From: Salegentibacter sp. Hel_I_6
Lineage (GTDB): Bacteria; Bacteroidota; Bacteroidia; Flavobacteriales; Flavobacteriaceae
Length of the DNA: 64,000 bases
Direction of reading: 5' to 3'
Assembly (NCBI RefSeq): GCF_000745315.1
Contig: NZ_JQNQ01000001.1
Location: 1,550,001-1,614,000 of the forward strand
Numbering within the stretch: the first letter of the stretch is position 1; each line of letters begins with the position of its first letter. The notes under the pieces were generated by a model. It worked only from the letters and a program-made list of their open reading frames with translations. It searched no databases and was not told the origin of the DNA. Positions 51,267 through 60,191 of the stretch are shown here, piece after piece. Made by a program: the position numbers and the translations under genes.

Positions 51267-52109
51267 TTATTGCAGTTCTATGGGATTATTCTGCTTCTCC
51301 AATTTTTCTTTGTATTCCCGCAAAAGCTTTTCTTTTTGTCCATCTTTAAAACCTATAGTAATATTTTTTTCCGGAGTATTATTTCGTTCTAAAACAGCAA
51401 AAGGATCTAGCTTATATTCTTTAATTCGTTCTAAAATTTCCTTTTTATCACTTTTTATAAAATGAGAAGCTTTAAGCTCTACGCTAACAGGGTTCTTGAA
51501 CTTTTCGAAACTTTTTAGTTTATAATTATAATGATTTTGAGTGTCGCTAATTTCAAGGATAAGTCCCGGTAAACCATTAAATTTATAAGGTCCCTCCTGC
51601 ATTGGAATTTCTGAAGTAAACCAGGCGATATAATTTCTTCCGGCAAAAGTGGTAGTCGCCTTTTGTGCCTGATAGCCTTCTATCAGCTTATTCTCCGGCA
51701 AAATCTCCCAACTAAATTGGTTCAGGTCTTCTTCGTACCTCAGGTTATCCCTAAGAATTTTATAGGAGTAAGATATTTTTTCTTCCGGAAAACCTTTGTA
51801 AATCACCGATTCAAACTCGGTTTTAGTTTTTTTAGCACGTTCTTCAAAATCCATACTTCCAATATCTCTTCCCTGTAAATTCATTTTTAAAGAATCACTC
51901 ATCGTTCGGCCTTTACTGGCAAAAATAGAAACCTTATTACCCAGGTATAAATTGAAATCTTCTGACTTCACTTCCTCAATATTTGTAGAATCGGGGAAAT
52001 AGGTTAACTCGTAGGTAGCTTTATACTTAATTTGATCTTGTATTTTTTGATTTTGAGCAAAGACAGATGAAAAAATTAAACTGAAAATTATTAAAAGGAA
52101 ATTCTGCAT
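51267..52109 (-). CDS. GLPGLI-family protein (copy 1, first in array)
   Basis: A 280-residue paralog from the ATG at 52109, which gives a clean signal peptide (M-Q-N-F-L-L-I-I-F then S-V-F-A-Q). An upstream start at 52208 would add 33 hydrophobic residues and is rejected. The core reads G-P-Y-K-F-N-G-L-P-G-L-I-L-E-I-S-D, with F-A-G-R-N-Y-I-A-W-F-T-S-E-I-P before it, and the tail is N-N-P-I-E-L-Q. It heads the array, 105 bases after the molybdenum hydroxylase genes in the same orientation. Promoter elements are not clear. Confidence 0.85.
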   Translation of the reverse strand: MQNFLLIIFSLIFSSVFAQNQKIQDQIKYKATYELTYFPDSTNIEEVKSEDFNLYLGNKVSIFASKGRTMSDSLKMNLQGRDIGSMDFEERAKKTKTEFESVIYKGFPEEKISYSYKILRDNLRYEEDLNQFSWEILPENKLIEGYQAQKATTTFAGRNYIAWFTSEIPMQEGPYKFNGLPGLILEISDTQNHYNYKLKSFEKFKNPVSVELKASHFIKSDKKEILERIKEYKLDPFAVLERNNTPEKNITIGFKDGQKEKLLREYKEKLEKQNNPIELQ

Positions 52110-52214
52110 TAGTGATGCTTTTTTAGATGAATAATTAACGAATATGAAGAATAAAATCATCGCATCAAAAATTTTAACTATAAAATTAGTAGTCAAACTA
52201 AAAAACACGGTGAT

Positions 52215-54368
52215 CTATGCAGAAACCTCTTTATTCACCGGCAGTGAACTTACCTGGGTGCCAGTCGCCCGGTAAATTGCGTTTAAGATCGCGGCGGCCG
52301 ATGGGCCCTGTGCAGCCTCCCCTGCACCAAGAGCTTTTTCATTTGGCCTGTCTATTACCTCAACATGAATCTCTGGAATATCGGCAAATCTAAAAATAGG
52401 ATAGCTTTCCCAGTCGGTACTGCTTACATGAGTTTGATCAAATTTTACCGCTTCCTGCAAAGTCCAACTCGCCGACTGGATCATTCCGCCTTCGGTCTGA
52501 TTTTTTAATCCGTTAGGATTTATAACTTCCCCGCTATCTATGGCGCCCCACATTTCTTTTACTAAAATTTTAGCGTTAGCAGCACTAACCCTTGCAGCTA
52601 CCGCAAAGTATGAAGCCGAATTTTTATAGCGTGCAAATGCAAATCCTAAACCTTCGTTAGCCTGTAAACTTACTCCCGCTGTCATTTCCTTTACTTTATT
52701 CAGCACATCTTTAGCGCGTTGATCCTCCAGGTGTTTTATTCTAAAATCAACTGGAACTTCGCCTGCTTTTTCTGCCAGCCTATCCATAAAATTCTCGATA
52801 GCCAAAATATTAGAATAAGCCCCTAAACTCCGTAAAGCTGAAACCCTTAAGGGACCTTTAAAATAATGTGCATCTATTTTTTGATGGGGAATACTATAAT
52901 AAGGCTCTGAATTCCTATAAGCACCTCCAAAGTAACCTTTTGGTCTTTTTGCAGTTGTACCATTATAGAAACTCGAAGGCAGCAGATTTTGTTTATCGCC
53001 TCCCGGTCTTGTACTGTGTGTATCTGACCAAACATTATATTTCCAGTTTTTAATTTTCCCGTCGGAATTCAAACTTCCTTCCAGTTCCATTATCATCGCA
53101 CTACCATAAGGTTCCCAGGCGTGTTCATCGGCACGGGTCCATTGCAGCCTAATATGTTTTTCGGGATTTTCTATGGCGAGAATAGCGGCTTCAGCAGCTA
53201 CATCGTCGGCGCCATTATGCCCATAACATCCCGAACCCGGCACACCGGTAATTTGTATATTTTCTTCATTTAAATTTAGTAGATCGGCTATAGTTTCTCT
53301 AAGCGGATAAACGCCCTGGGTATGCGACCAAATGTGTAGCTTTTTATCTTTAAAAATTGCTACTGCACAAGATGGTCCTATCGCACCGTGCATTACATAG
53401 GGTTTAAAATAACTGGCTTTTATCGAGTTTCCATCAAGATCTAAACTTCCTTTATTCACAACATTTTCAGTTTCTCTACTTAAACTTTTTAAATAATCTG
53501 CTGAAAATTCCTCTGGCTTTAGGCTTTCTCCTTTACTCCATTTACAGTCACGCTCTAAAATATTCTTAGCTTTTTCTGCCTGGTATTCATCTTCAGAAAG
53601 CACCCCGATAAAATCATTGACTTTTATGATCTTAACGTCTAATTTTTCGACATTTCCTTTATTAAATGAAGTAAGCTTGGCATCGTAAGCAGCAGGACGT
53701 ACAATTCTTGCATGTAACATTTTTGGGAATCTAAGGTCCTGCACATAAACCGGAAGCCCTCTAACCATTTGACCAATATCCTTTCTTAGTACGGGAGTTC
53801 CCACTACCTGGTGATCTTTTTTGGATTTGAGCCTGGCATTTTCCGGAACCACTTCTTCAATTTGCTCTCCATCAAGAATATTGAAGAAATTCTCCTGAAA
53901 ATTGCCATCTTTTGAAAGTACCATCCCATCTTTGAGGTACAAATTATTGGCATCGATTTGATGTTTATCTGCTGCACGCGCTATTAAAATGCTTGCTGCG
54001 GCTGCGGCTGCTTTTCTAACAGCCATAGCACTTTGCGCAACAGATCTACTACCGGCGGTATAACCTTCATTTGGAGTGGTAGATGTTTCGGCGAGTTTTA
54101 CTTCAATTAAATCTACATTCATATTTAACTCTTCCGCAGCTACCTGAGCGATCGCGATGCGGATTCCCTGCCCCAATTCCATTTTTCCTGAAAATATTCT
54201 TACACGGCCATCTTCTAAAACCTGCAACCAGTCTTTAATCCTGGGTTGCTGTACTATTGATGCTAGTGATTCATCTTTAAAAGGACTCCACGCCAGGCCT
54301 GGCACTAAACTGAAACCAATAGCTACATACCCGGTACTTTTTATAAAATTTCTTCTTGAAGTTTTCAT
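52215..54368 (-). CDS. Periplasmic molybdenum hydroxylase, large subunit (IorB-like, xanthine dehydrogenase family)
   Basis: Molybdopterin-cytosine-dinucleotide-binding subunit that hydroxylates aromatic N-heterocycles or aldehydes with water-derived oxygen. The 717-residue product has a twin-arginine signal (S-R-R-N-F-I-K, residues 4-10, then a hydrophobic run), so it is exported folded. It carries G-K-M-E-L-G-Q-G near 60-67, G-Y-T-A-G-S-R-S-V near 99-107, G-V-P-G-S-G-C-Y-G-H-N-G-A-D-D and the catalytic Glu region G-A-G-E-A-A-Q-G-P (about 688-696). It pairs with the 2Fe-2S subunit 2 bases upstream; no FAD subunit is present, so electrons probably pass to a cytochrome or quinone. The substrate cannot be named; isoquinoline oxidoreductase is the nearest characterised type. 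Confidence 0.9.
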   Translation of the reverse strand: MKTSRRNFIKSTGYVAIGFSLVPGLAWSPFKDESLASIVQQPRIKDWLQVLEDGRVRIFSGKMELGQGIRIAIAQVAAEELNMNVDLIEVKLAETSTTPNEGYTAGSRSVAQSAMAVRKAAAAAASILIARAADKHQIDANNLYLKDGMVLSKDGNFQENFFNILDGEQIEEVVPENARLKSKKDHQVVGTPVLRKDIGQMVRGLPVYVQDLRFPKMLHARIVRPAAYDAKLTSFNKGNVEKLDVKIIKVNDFIGVLSEDEYQAEKAKNILERDCKWSKGESLKPEEFSADYLKSLSRETENVVNKGSLDLDGNSIKASYFKPYVMHGAIGPSCAVAIFKDKKLHIWSHTQGVYPLRETIADLLNLNEENIQITGVPGSGCYGHNGADDVAAEAAILAIENPEKHIRLQWTRADEHAWEPYGSAMIMELEGSLNSDGKIKNWKYNVWSDTHSTRPGGDKQNLLPSSFYNGTTAKRPKGYFGGAYRNSEPYYSIPHQKIDAHYFKGPLRVSALRSLGAYSNILAIENFMDRLAEKAGEVPVDFRIKHLEDQRAKDVLNKVKEMTAGVSLQANEGLGFAFARYKNSASYFAVAARVSAANAKILVKEMWGAIDSGEVINPNGLKNQTEGGMIQSASWTLQEAVKFDQTHVSSTDWESYPIFRFADIPEIHVEVIDRPNEKALGAGEAAQGPSAAAILNAIYRATGTQVSSLPVNKEVSA

Positions 54369-54370
54369 GA

Positions 54371-54838
54371 TTATTTAGCTATTGCCGCAGCTTGAATTGC
54401 CCTAATTATTCTCGTATGAGTTCCGCACCTACATAGAACCCGCTTTAATTTTTCATTTATTGCTGCACGATCTGGATTTGGATTTTCATTAAGTAACCAG
54501 GCACCAGAGATCAGCATTCCGTTTAGACAAAATCCGCATTGGGCAGCCTGTTCTGCTACAAAAGCTTCTTGAAGAGGATGTAAATCGCCATTTTCTGAAG
54601 TAAGGCCTTCCAGGGTAGTAATTTCCATTCCTACCACATCGGCCACAGGAATTTTACAACTGGGATCTGCCTTACCATCCATAAGTACCATACACGCGCC
54701 GCATTGCTCTAGGCCGCAGCCGTATTTAGGTCCGTTGAGTTCGAGTTCATTACGCAGTACATACAGTAAAGGGGTTTCTGGATCTACGTTTACACGATAT
54801 TCCTTAGCATTCACTTTAAGGCTTAATTCTTCTTTCAT
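54371..54838 (-). CDS. Molybdenum hydroxylase small subunit, [2Fe-2S] protein (IorA-like)
   Basis: The 155-residue electron-transfer subunit has two [2Fe-2S] domains: the plant-ferredoxin type with G-P-K-Y-G-C-G-L-E-Q-C-G-A-C (about 36-49) and the helical type with C-G-F-C-L-N-G-M (about 96-103) and C-R-C-G-T-H (about 136-141). There is no signal peptide; it would be carried out by the twin-arginine signal of the large subunit. It starts the pair, 2 bases before the large-subunit gene, and is divergent from the SLC13 transporter. Confidence 0.92.
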   Translation of the reverse strand: MKEELSLKVNAKEYRVNVDPETPLLYVLRNELELNGPKYGCGLEQCGACMVLMDGKADPSCKIPVADVVGMEITTLEGLTSENGDLHPLQEAFVAEQAAQCGFCLNGMLISGAWLLNENPNPDRAAINEKLKRVLCRCGTHTRIIRAIQAAAIAK

Positions 54839-55000
54839 AGCACTTTAATTAAAACACAGAGCTACTAAATATAAGTAATTACTCAGGTTTAAGAGGAAAT
54901 TGCTAACATTCAAATTATTTTTTAACATCTTAATTACTATTTTCTTTAAAATATTCAGCATTAATAATTTTAATACCTTGTCAGGGTTTAAAATTTTAGA

Positions 55001-56470
55001 ATGAACAAATTCACAAGAGCTTTAATTCTAATAGCGGGCCCATTAATATTTATTATACTTCAAATACTGGGCGCGCCAAAATCTATGCCTCCTGCCGCTT
55101 TTGATATTTTATGTATTACAATTTGGATGGCGCTCTGGTGGGTTACCGAGGTGATTCCGATTTCGGTTACAGCATTGCTTCCAATCGTAATGTTCCCACT
55201 CACCGGGGCTTTGGATATTGAAACCACTACTGCCGCCTTTGGTCATAAATATGTTTTTTTATATCTGGGCGGATTTGTTCTAGCGGTAGCTATAGAAAAA
55301 TGGAATTTACACCGAAGAATTGCCTTGAATATTATTAACCTAATTGGGAGCAAAATAAAATTCATCATCCTTGGCTTTATGATTGCCACAGCCTTTCTTT
55401 CTATGTGGATTTCCAATACGGCTACCTCCGTAATGATGTTACCTATTGGCACCGCGATAATAAGTCAGTTAAAAAACAATCCTTTTAGTGAAGAAAACGA
55501 AACGGAAGTTTTTGGCAAAGCATTAATGCTTGCTATTGCTTATAGCGCCTCAATTGGAGGAATTGGAACTTTAATTGGGACACCGCCAAACCTTGTGTTT
55601 GCAGGAATTGTAGAAGAATTATATGGTATAGAGATCAGTTTTATGAAATGGGCTCTTCTGGGCATACCAATCTCAGTTTTTCTTCTTTTTATTTGCTGGA
55701 AATATTTAACTGTTTTCGCCTTCAAATTTAATAAAGCTGAATTTCCAGGGGGCAGGGCAGAAATATTAAAATTGCTGAAATCTTTAGGAAAAATAAGCAA
55801 GCAAGAGAAAAGGGTACTTATCATCTTTACCTGTACCGCATTTTTATGGATTACGCGCTCGTTTTTAGTTCAGCCGTGGCTTCCTTTTATAGACGATACA
55901 ATTATAGCAATTATAGCTGCCATTGCGCTTTTTATTGTTCCATCAGGAAAAGAAACAAAACCATTATTAAACTGGGAAGAAGCAGTTAAAATACCGTGGG
56001 GAATTATTTTACTTTTTGGAGGCGGGATGGCACTGGCGAAAGGTTTTAGTGAAACAGGTTTAGCCGTATGGATTGGCGAACAATTAACTTACCTCCAGGC
56101 ATTACCCCTATTTTTACTAATTTTAATACTGGTAGCGGCGGTTAACTTTCTTACTGAAGTTACTTCAAACCTGGCTACAACAGCTATGCTACTGCCTATC
56201 TTAGCGCCAATGGCTTTAGCTATGGGGCTTCATCCCTATTTACTATTAATAAGCGCTACACTGGCAGCATCCTGCGCTTTTATGTTACCGGTAGCAACTC
56301 CGCCAAACGCTGTGGTTTTTGGTTCGGGTTATTTAAAAATTCCCGATATGATAAAAACCGGATTATGGATGAACCTGTTTTCTATCCTTTTAATAAGCAT
56401 CCTGGTGTATTTCTTCCTACCCAGCATCTGGGATTTTAAAATTGAAGAAATCCCGGAAATATTTAAATAG
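55001..56470 (+). CDS. SLC13/DASS-family anion transporter
   Basis: Sodium- or proton-coupled uptake of di- and tricarboxylates or sulfate. The 489-residue membrane protein has the two SNT-type binding motifs: S-N-T-A-T-S-V-M-M-L-P near 131-141 and T-S-N-L-A-T-T-A-M-L-L-P near 387-398. After the second comes the family signature A-T-P-P-N-A-V-V-F-G-S-G near 428-439. About 11-12 helices are predicted. The S-N-T/T-P-P pattern favours a carboxylate carrier of the SdcS/VcINDY type. It faces away from the hydroxylase genes and converges, 1 base apart, with an AraC-type regulator. Confidence 0.92.
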   Translation: MNKFTRALILIAGPLIFIILQILGAPKSMPPAAFDILCITIWMALWWVTEVIPISVTALLPIVMFPLTGALDIETTTAAFGHKYVFLYLGGFVLAVAIEKWNLHRRIALNIINLIGSKIKFIILGFMIATAFLSMWISNTATSVMMLPIGTAIISQLKNNPFSEENETEVFGKALMLAIAYSASIGGIGTLIGTPPNLVFAGIVEELYGIEISFMKWALLGIPISVFLLFICWKYLTVFAFKFNKAEFPGGRAEILKLLKSLGKISKQEKRVLIIFTCTAFLWITRSFLVQPWLPFIDDTIIAIIAAIALFIVPSGKETKPLLNWEEAVKIPWGIILLFGGGMALAKGFSETGLAVWIGEQLTYLQALPLFLLILILVAAVNFLTEVTSNLATTAMLLPILAPMALAMGLHPYLLLISATLAASCAFMLPVATPPNAVVFGSGYLKIPDMIKTGLWMNLFSILLISILVYFFLPSIWDFKIEEIPEIFK

Positions 56471-56471
56471 C

Positions 56472-57503
56472 TTATTCAGAATCTGCATCTATGCGCTTTC
56501 TCGTTTTCAAGAAATATTTCGGGTTCACTCCGTATTTTTCTTTAAAGATCTTTGAGAAATAGCTTCTATTATTAAGACCTATAGCGATTACAATTTCAGA
56601 AATATTCTTTTCTGAAGTCATTAGCATTTCCTTAGCGGCTTCAAGTTTCTTATGCTGCATATATTTATTCACGGTAAGGTCGTAAACATATTTAAAGCCT
56701 TCCTGAAGTTTGTTTACGTTAGTACCGGCTTCTTTAGCCAGCGCTTCTACCGTTAAATTGCTGCCAAGATCGCCCTGAATTCTTTTCACTACATAATCAA
56801 CTTTTTCAATATCAGATTGTCTTAGAATTTGGGGAAGCTTATCTCCAGATTCATCATCCTGGTATTGAGAAATTTGAATCACCAACATTTGAAAGGCTTT
56901 GGCTTCAAGAAAAAGAGATCTTAAAAACCCGGAAAAATCCTTGGTATTGATCTCGTTCATAATATCGGCAGCTTTGATACTATAATTCCCCTGGTAGAAG
57001 AATTGCCGCTCTGCAACGGCATCTTTAAACAAATCTTTTAAAGTGGGATCCAGATCTTTAAAATCGTAATTTCTACGGTGTGCAAAAACCGACCTTATAA
57101 TTTCCAAACTGGATATATGTGTGGCCTCATTAGCCTTAAAATATAAAACATGACCATTATAACCACTGCTGGAAACAATGATATTTTGATAAGATTTAAT
57201 TTCATTCACCTTTTTTGTATCCTGAAAAGAATGCCCTATGGTCCCGGTGGAACAAAAAATAAATTTAAGCGGGTGCACAGTATTGAGCGCAAAATGAATT
57301 TCTACATCCTCATAAAACTTACAATTATATGTAATAAATCCCATGCCGGAATCAAAACTGATCCCTCTAATAAATCCTTCACCAATATTCTTTGGTAATT
57401 CTATAGTATATTCTCCACTTCCGTTTTCAACGGGTGCATTAAGGTTTTCAGATATATCCTGAATAATTTCATCTACCGGTAAGGTCTTTACATTTATTCT
57501 CAT
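56472..57503 (-). CDS. AraC-family transcriptional regulator
   Basis: The 343-residue regulator has an N-terminal effector/dimer region (about 1-235) of no obvious family and a C-terminal AraC HTH pair (about 240-335). The second HTH contains I-S-E-I-V-I-A-I-G-L-N-N-R-S-Y-F-S-K-I-F-K-E-K-Y-G, the classic consensus. It ends 2 bases from the end of the SLC13 gene, tail to tail. The target genes could be the transporter, the arsenosugar operon to the right, or itself; the sequence does not say. Confidence 0.88.
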   Translation of the reverse strand: MRINVKTLPVDEIIQDISENLNAPVENGSGEYTIELPKNIGEGFIRGISFDSGMGFITYNCKFYEDVEIHFALNTVHPLKFIFCSTGTIGHSFQDTKKVNEIKSYQNIIVSSSGYNGHVLYFKANEATHISSLEIIRSVFAHRRNYDFKDLDPTLKDLFKDAVAERQFFYQGNYSIKAADIMNEINTKDFSGFLRSLFLEAKAFQMLVIQISQYQDDESGDKLPQILRQSDIEKVDYVVKRIQGDLGSNLTVEALAKEAGTNVNKLQEGFKYVYDLTVNKYMQHKKLEAAKEMLMTSEKNISEIVIAIGLNNRSYFSKIFKEKYGVNPKYFLKTRKRIDADSE

Positions 57504-58102
57504 AAAAAAAATACTAAGGGAAAACCCCTGTAAACCAATATTTTAAGCTCAAACTATATCGAACTAATCTAATTTAAGCAGAATTTAACATTTCAGAAAT
57601 TAGCGTAAAGTTAAAATATACCACCAAATACAATTAACATTTCCTATTTAAGGCAATGTTAGTGCGAAAAACGGTAGTAATGCAAATTTCTTAATCAAGG
57701 GCTTAAAATACATAATTGAAATCAAAGAAAGCGTATAAAGCGTAATAATTATTCTAAAAGCGTCAAGCAAAACAAATTAACTATCAGATATTTACATATT
57801 ACTAATCACGCCCTCTCCTACCCTGGTTAGGTACCTAAATACCAATAAACTATGGATGTTATCTTTCTCCTTTTGGGTCTTGAAGCTTTAGCTATTATAA
57901 TTGTTTCTGCATTTTTTGTAAAAAAAATAATTAGAACTTTAAGAAAAAGATAGCTGAAACCCGCAATTTTCTTCTTTTAAGTTTACATTTTTTATTTAGA
58001 CTTTAAGCATTAAACTCGCTATTTTAAATAGAACAATCATTGGTTACGTAAGTTTTAATAGATATTTTAGACAAAAATTGTACTAATTAATTTATTAATA
58101 CT
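57504..58102. other. 600-base gap before the arsenosugar operon
   Basis: Apart from a 33-codon membrane-peptide frame (57852-57953) and a 12-bp palindrome TTAGGTACCTAA (57827-57838) just before it, I see no gene or RNA structure. The DNA is AT-rich and has no clear TTTG/TAnnTTTG pair ahead of the operon. Confidence 0.55.
57852..57953 (+). CDS. Possible 33-residue single-helix membrane peptide
   Basis: ATG at 57852 opens a 33-codon frame with one hydrophobic helix (about 3-22: I-F-L-L-L-G-L-E-A-L-A-I) followed by a strongly basic tail (K-K-I-I-R-T-L-R-K-R), a clear N-out/C-in topology by the positive-inside rule. It lies in a 600-base gap upstream of the arsenosugar operon, just after a 12-bp palindrome. 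Short length means a chance frame cannot be excluded, but the helix-plus-basic-tail pattern is typical of real small membrane proteins. Confidence 0.4.
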   Translation: MDVIFLLLGLEALAIIIVSAFFVKKIIRTLRKR

Positions 58103-58438
58103 ATGTCTAAGACTTATTACAACCCTGATGACCTTCGAAAATTTAGTAAAATCACCGAATGGAACGAAGATCTGGGAAATAAATTTTTTGATTACTACGG
58201 GAAAGTTTTTGAAGAAGGCGCTCTCTCTGCTCGCGAAAAATCTTTAATTGCATTAGCTGTTTCTCACGTGGTACAATGCCCATATTGTATTGATGCCTAT
58301 ACTAAAGATGGCCTGCAGCGTGGTATTGAAAAAGAGGAGATGATGGAAGCCGTTCACGTAGGAGCCGCAATAAAAGGTGGAGCTACCCTGGTTCACGGCG
58401 TTCAAATGATGAATAAATATGAAAAACTATCTATGTGA
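58103..58438 (+). CDS. Arsenosugar-associated AhpD/CMD-family protein
   Basis: A 111-residue member of the carboxymuconolactone decarboxylase/AhpD fold, with the redox pair in Q-C-P-Y-C-I-D-A-Y (CxxC about 53-56) and helices A-R-E-K-S-L-I-A-L-A-V-S-H-V-V. It matches the family described as the arsenosugar biosynthesis-associated peroxidase-like protein (TIGR04169). Its role is not proven; an alkylhydroperoxidase-like or As-thiol redox activity is plausible. It is the first gene of the arsenosugar operon, 63 bases before arsS. Confidence 0.88.
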   Translation: MSKTYYNPDDLRKFSKITEWNEDLGNKFFDYYGKVFEEGALSAREKSLIALAVSHVVQCPYCIDAYTKDGLQRGIEKEEMMEAVHVGAAIKGGATLVHGVQMMNKYEKLSM

Positions 58439-58501
58439 TGTTTCAAATTTATTTGAAAACTTTATACTTAGCTCCTTTTCGAATTCTTCAACCTTAGATC
58501 C

Positions 58502-59560
58502 ATGCCTTTATTAAAATCTTTAGCAGCAAGAAAAGACGATCTTTCCAAACCTGCCAATCAACTTAAATTTTTGAGCAATGGAATTTTTAGAGAAGAGGAA
58601 CTTCCTCTTTTCAAAGATAAAATTGCTGAAAGCGGAAACTATCCATTAAAGCCTAAAAAACTGGAAATTCTGCAGCTTAATTTAGGTTATATGTGCAACC
58701 AGGTTTGTTCGCATTGTCACGTAGATGCTGGTCCAGACCGTAAAGAGATTATGACTAAGGAAACTATGCAACAATGCCTGGAAGTTATAAAAACAACCGG
58801 GGCACATACCTTAGATCTTACCGGTGGCGCGCCAGAAATGAACCCCAATTTTAGATGGTTTGTGGAAGAAGCCTCAAAAGCAGGCATTAAAGATTTTATA
58901 GTTAGATCTAATCTTACAATTATTCTTGCGAATAAAAAGTATCACGATTTACCCGAATTTTTCAGAAAACATAAGGTGCACGTAGTTTCTTCGTTGCCAT
59001 TTTATAAAAAGGAAAAAACCGATAAGCAACGCGGCAGCGGAGTTTTTGATAAATCTATAAAAGCTTTACAAATGCTTAACGCTGTTGGCTATGCACAGGA
59101 AGATTCAGATTTAAAACTGGATTTGGTTTATAACCCCGCCGGTGCCTTTCTACCTACCAACCAACAAGCATTGGAACAGGATTTTAAAACCGCACTTAAA
59201 GAAGATTTCAATATAGATTTTGATAATTTATTTGCTATCACAAACCTTCCCATAAGTAGGTTTTTAGAATTTTTGATCGCCTCAGAAAATTATGAAGATT
59301 ATATGTATGCGCTAGTAGAAGCCTATAATCCAGCCGCAGTTGAAAATGTAATGTGCACCAATACCATTTCTATAAGTTGGGATGGCTGGTTATATGATTG
59401 TGATTTTAACCAGATGCTGGAATTAAAAGTGGACAGCAAAGTGCAGCATATTAGCGATTACAATGAAGATTTATTGAACAACAGGGAAATAAGAATTTCC
59501 CAGCATTGCTATGGTTGTACCGCCGGTGCCGGAAGTAGTTGCCAGGGTTCTGTTGCTTAA
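58502..59560 (+). CDS. arsS: ArsS, radical SAM arsenosugar biosynthesis enzyme
   Basis: ArsS transfers the 5'-deoxyadenosyl group of SAM to dimethylarsinous acid, giving the adenosyl-arsenic precursor of arsenosugars. The 352-residue product has the radical SAM cluster motif C-N-Q-V-C-S-H-C (about 65-72), G-G-A-P-E (about 105-109), and the C-terminal DUF3641-type domain with V-M-C-T-N-T-I-S-I-S-W-D-G (about 280-292) and the final Cys-rich H-C-Y-G-C-T-A-G-A-G-S-S-C (about 336-348). These extra Cys sites are conserved in the family and could bind arsenic or another cluster. The end overlaps an upstream ATG of the next gene. Confidence 0.94.
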   Translation: MPLLKSLAARKDDLSKPANQLKFLSNGIFREEELPLFKDKIAESGNYPLKPKKLEILQLNLGYMCNQVCSHCHVDAGPDRKEIMTKETMQQCLEVIKTTGAHTLDLTGGAPEMNPNFRWFVEEASKAGIKDFIVRSNLTIILANKKYHDLPEFFRKHKVHVVSSLPFYKKEKTDKQRGSGVFDKSIKALQMLNAVGYAQEDSDLKLDLVYNPAGAFLPTNQQALEQDFKTALKEDFNIDFDNLFAITNLPISRFLEFLIASENYEDYMYALVEAYNPAAVENVMCTNTISISWDGWLYDCDFNQMLELKVDSKVQHISDYNEDLLNNREIRISQHCYGCTAGAGSSCQGSVA

Positions 59561-59573
59561 ATTCATAATAAAG

Positions 59574-60188
59574 TTGGAAAGAAATATTTCAGAATCACTA
59601 CTTATAATTTTTACTAAAAATCCTGAAATTGGAAAGGTAAAAACAAGATTGGCGGTAACTACCGGTAATGAAACTGCGCTTAATATTTATAAGTTTCTGC
59701 TTCAGCATACACTTTCGGTTACCAGTAATCTTAATACTGATAAATGGATTTATTATTCTGAAGAAATCCCGGAAAAAGATATTTGGCCTTCAGAAATCTT
59801 CAGCAAAAAATTGCAACAGGGAGAGGATCTAGGCGAAAAGATGGAAAATGCATTTCGCGAAGCTTTCAAGCATAATTATGAAAAGGTAATAATTATTGGA
59901 AGCGATTTATACGACATAGTACAAAACGATCTTGAAAATGCCTTTTTGGAGCTCGAAAAAAATGATTTTGTGATAGGTCCCGCTAAAGATGGAGGCTATT
60001 ACTTATTAGGCATGAAATCTTTAATCCCGGAACTTTTTAAAAATAAAAAATGGAGTAGTTCTTCGGTGCTAAGCGACACCTTAAAAGATTTAAAAAATAA
60101 AAAAATAAAACTCCTGGAAACCCGCAACGATATTGATGAATTTCACGATATTAAAAATGAGCCGGCTTTCAGCAAATTTTTGAATTAA
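59574..60188 (+). CDS. Arsenosugar biosynthesis glycosyltransferase (TIGR04282/DUF2064)
   Basis: A 204-residue GT-A-like protein of the DUF2064 family: I-I-F-T-K-N-P-E-I-G-K-V-K-T-R-L-A near 11-27, I-I-I-G-S-D-L-Y-D near 108-116, and F-V-I-G-P-A-K-D-G-G-Y-Y-L-L-G near 135-149. The TIGR04282 members are found in arsenosugar clusters. The start is uncertain: a TTG at 59574 gives the usual N-terminus, whereas the only upstream ATG (59511) lies inside arsS and adds 21 odd residues. It probably adds or activates a sugar-like group on the arsenoribose. The PNP gene follows after 3 bases. Confidence 0.85.
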   Translation: MERNISESLLIIFTKNPEIGKVKTRLAVTTGNETALNIYKFLLQHTLSVTSNLNTDKWIYYSEEIPEKDIWPSEIFSKKLQQGEDLGEKMENAFREAFKHNYEKVIIIGSDLYDIVQNDLENAFLELEKNDFVIGPAKDGGYYLLGMKSLIPELFKNKKWSSSSVLSDTLKDLKNKKIKLLETRNDIDEFHDIKNEPAFSKFLN

Positions 60189-60191
60189 CTC

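Noticed and set aside
59511..59573. N-terminal extension of the glycosyltransferase from an ATG inside arsS
   Set aside because: The 21 extra residues overlap the conserved arsS end and do not resemble the family N-terminus; a TTG start at 59574 fits better.
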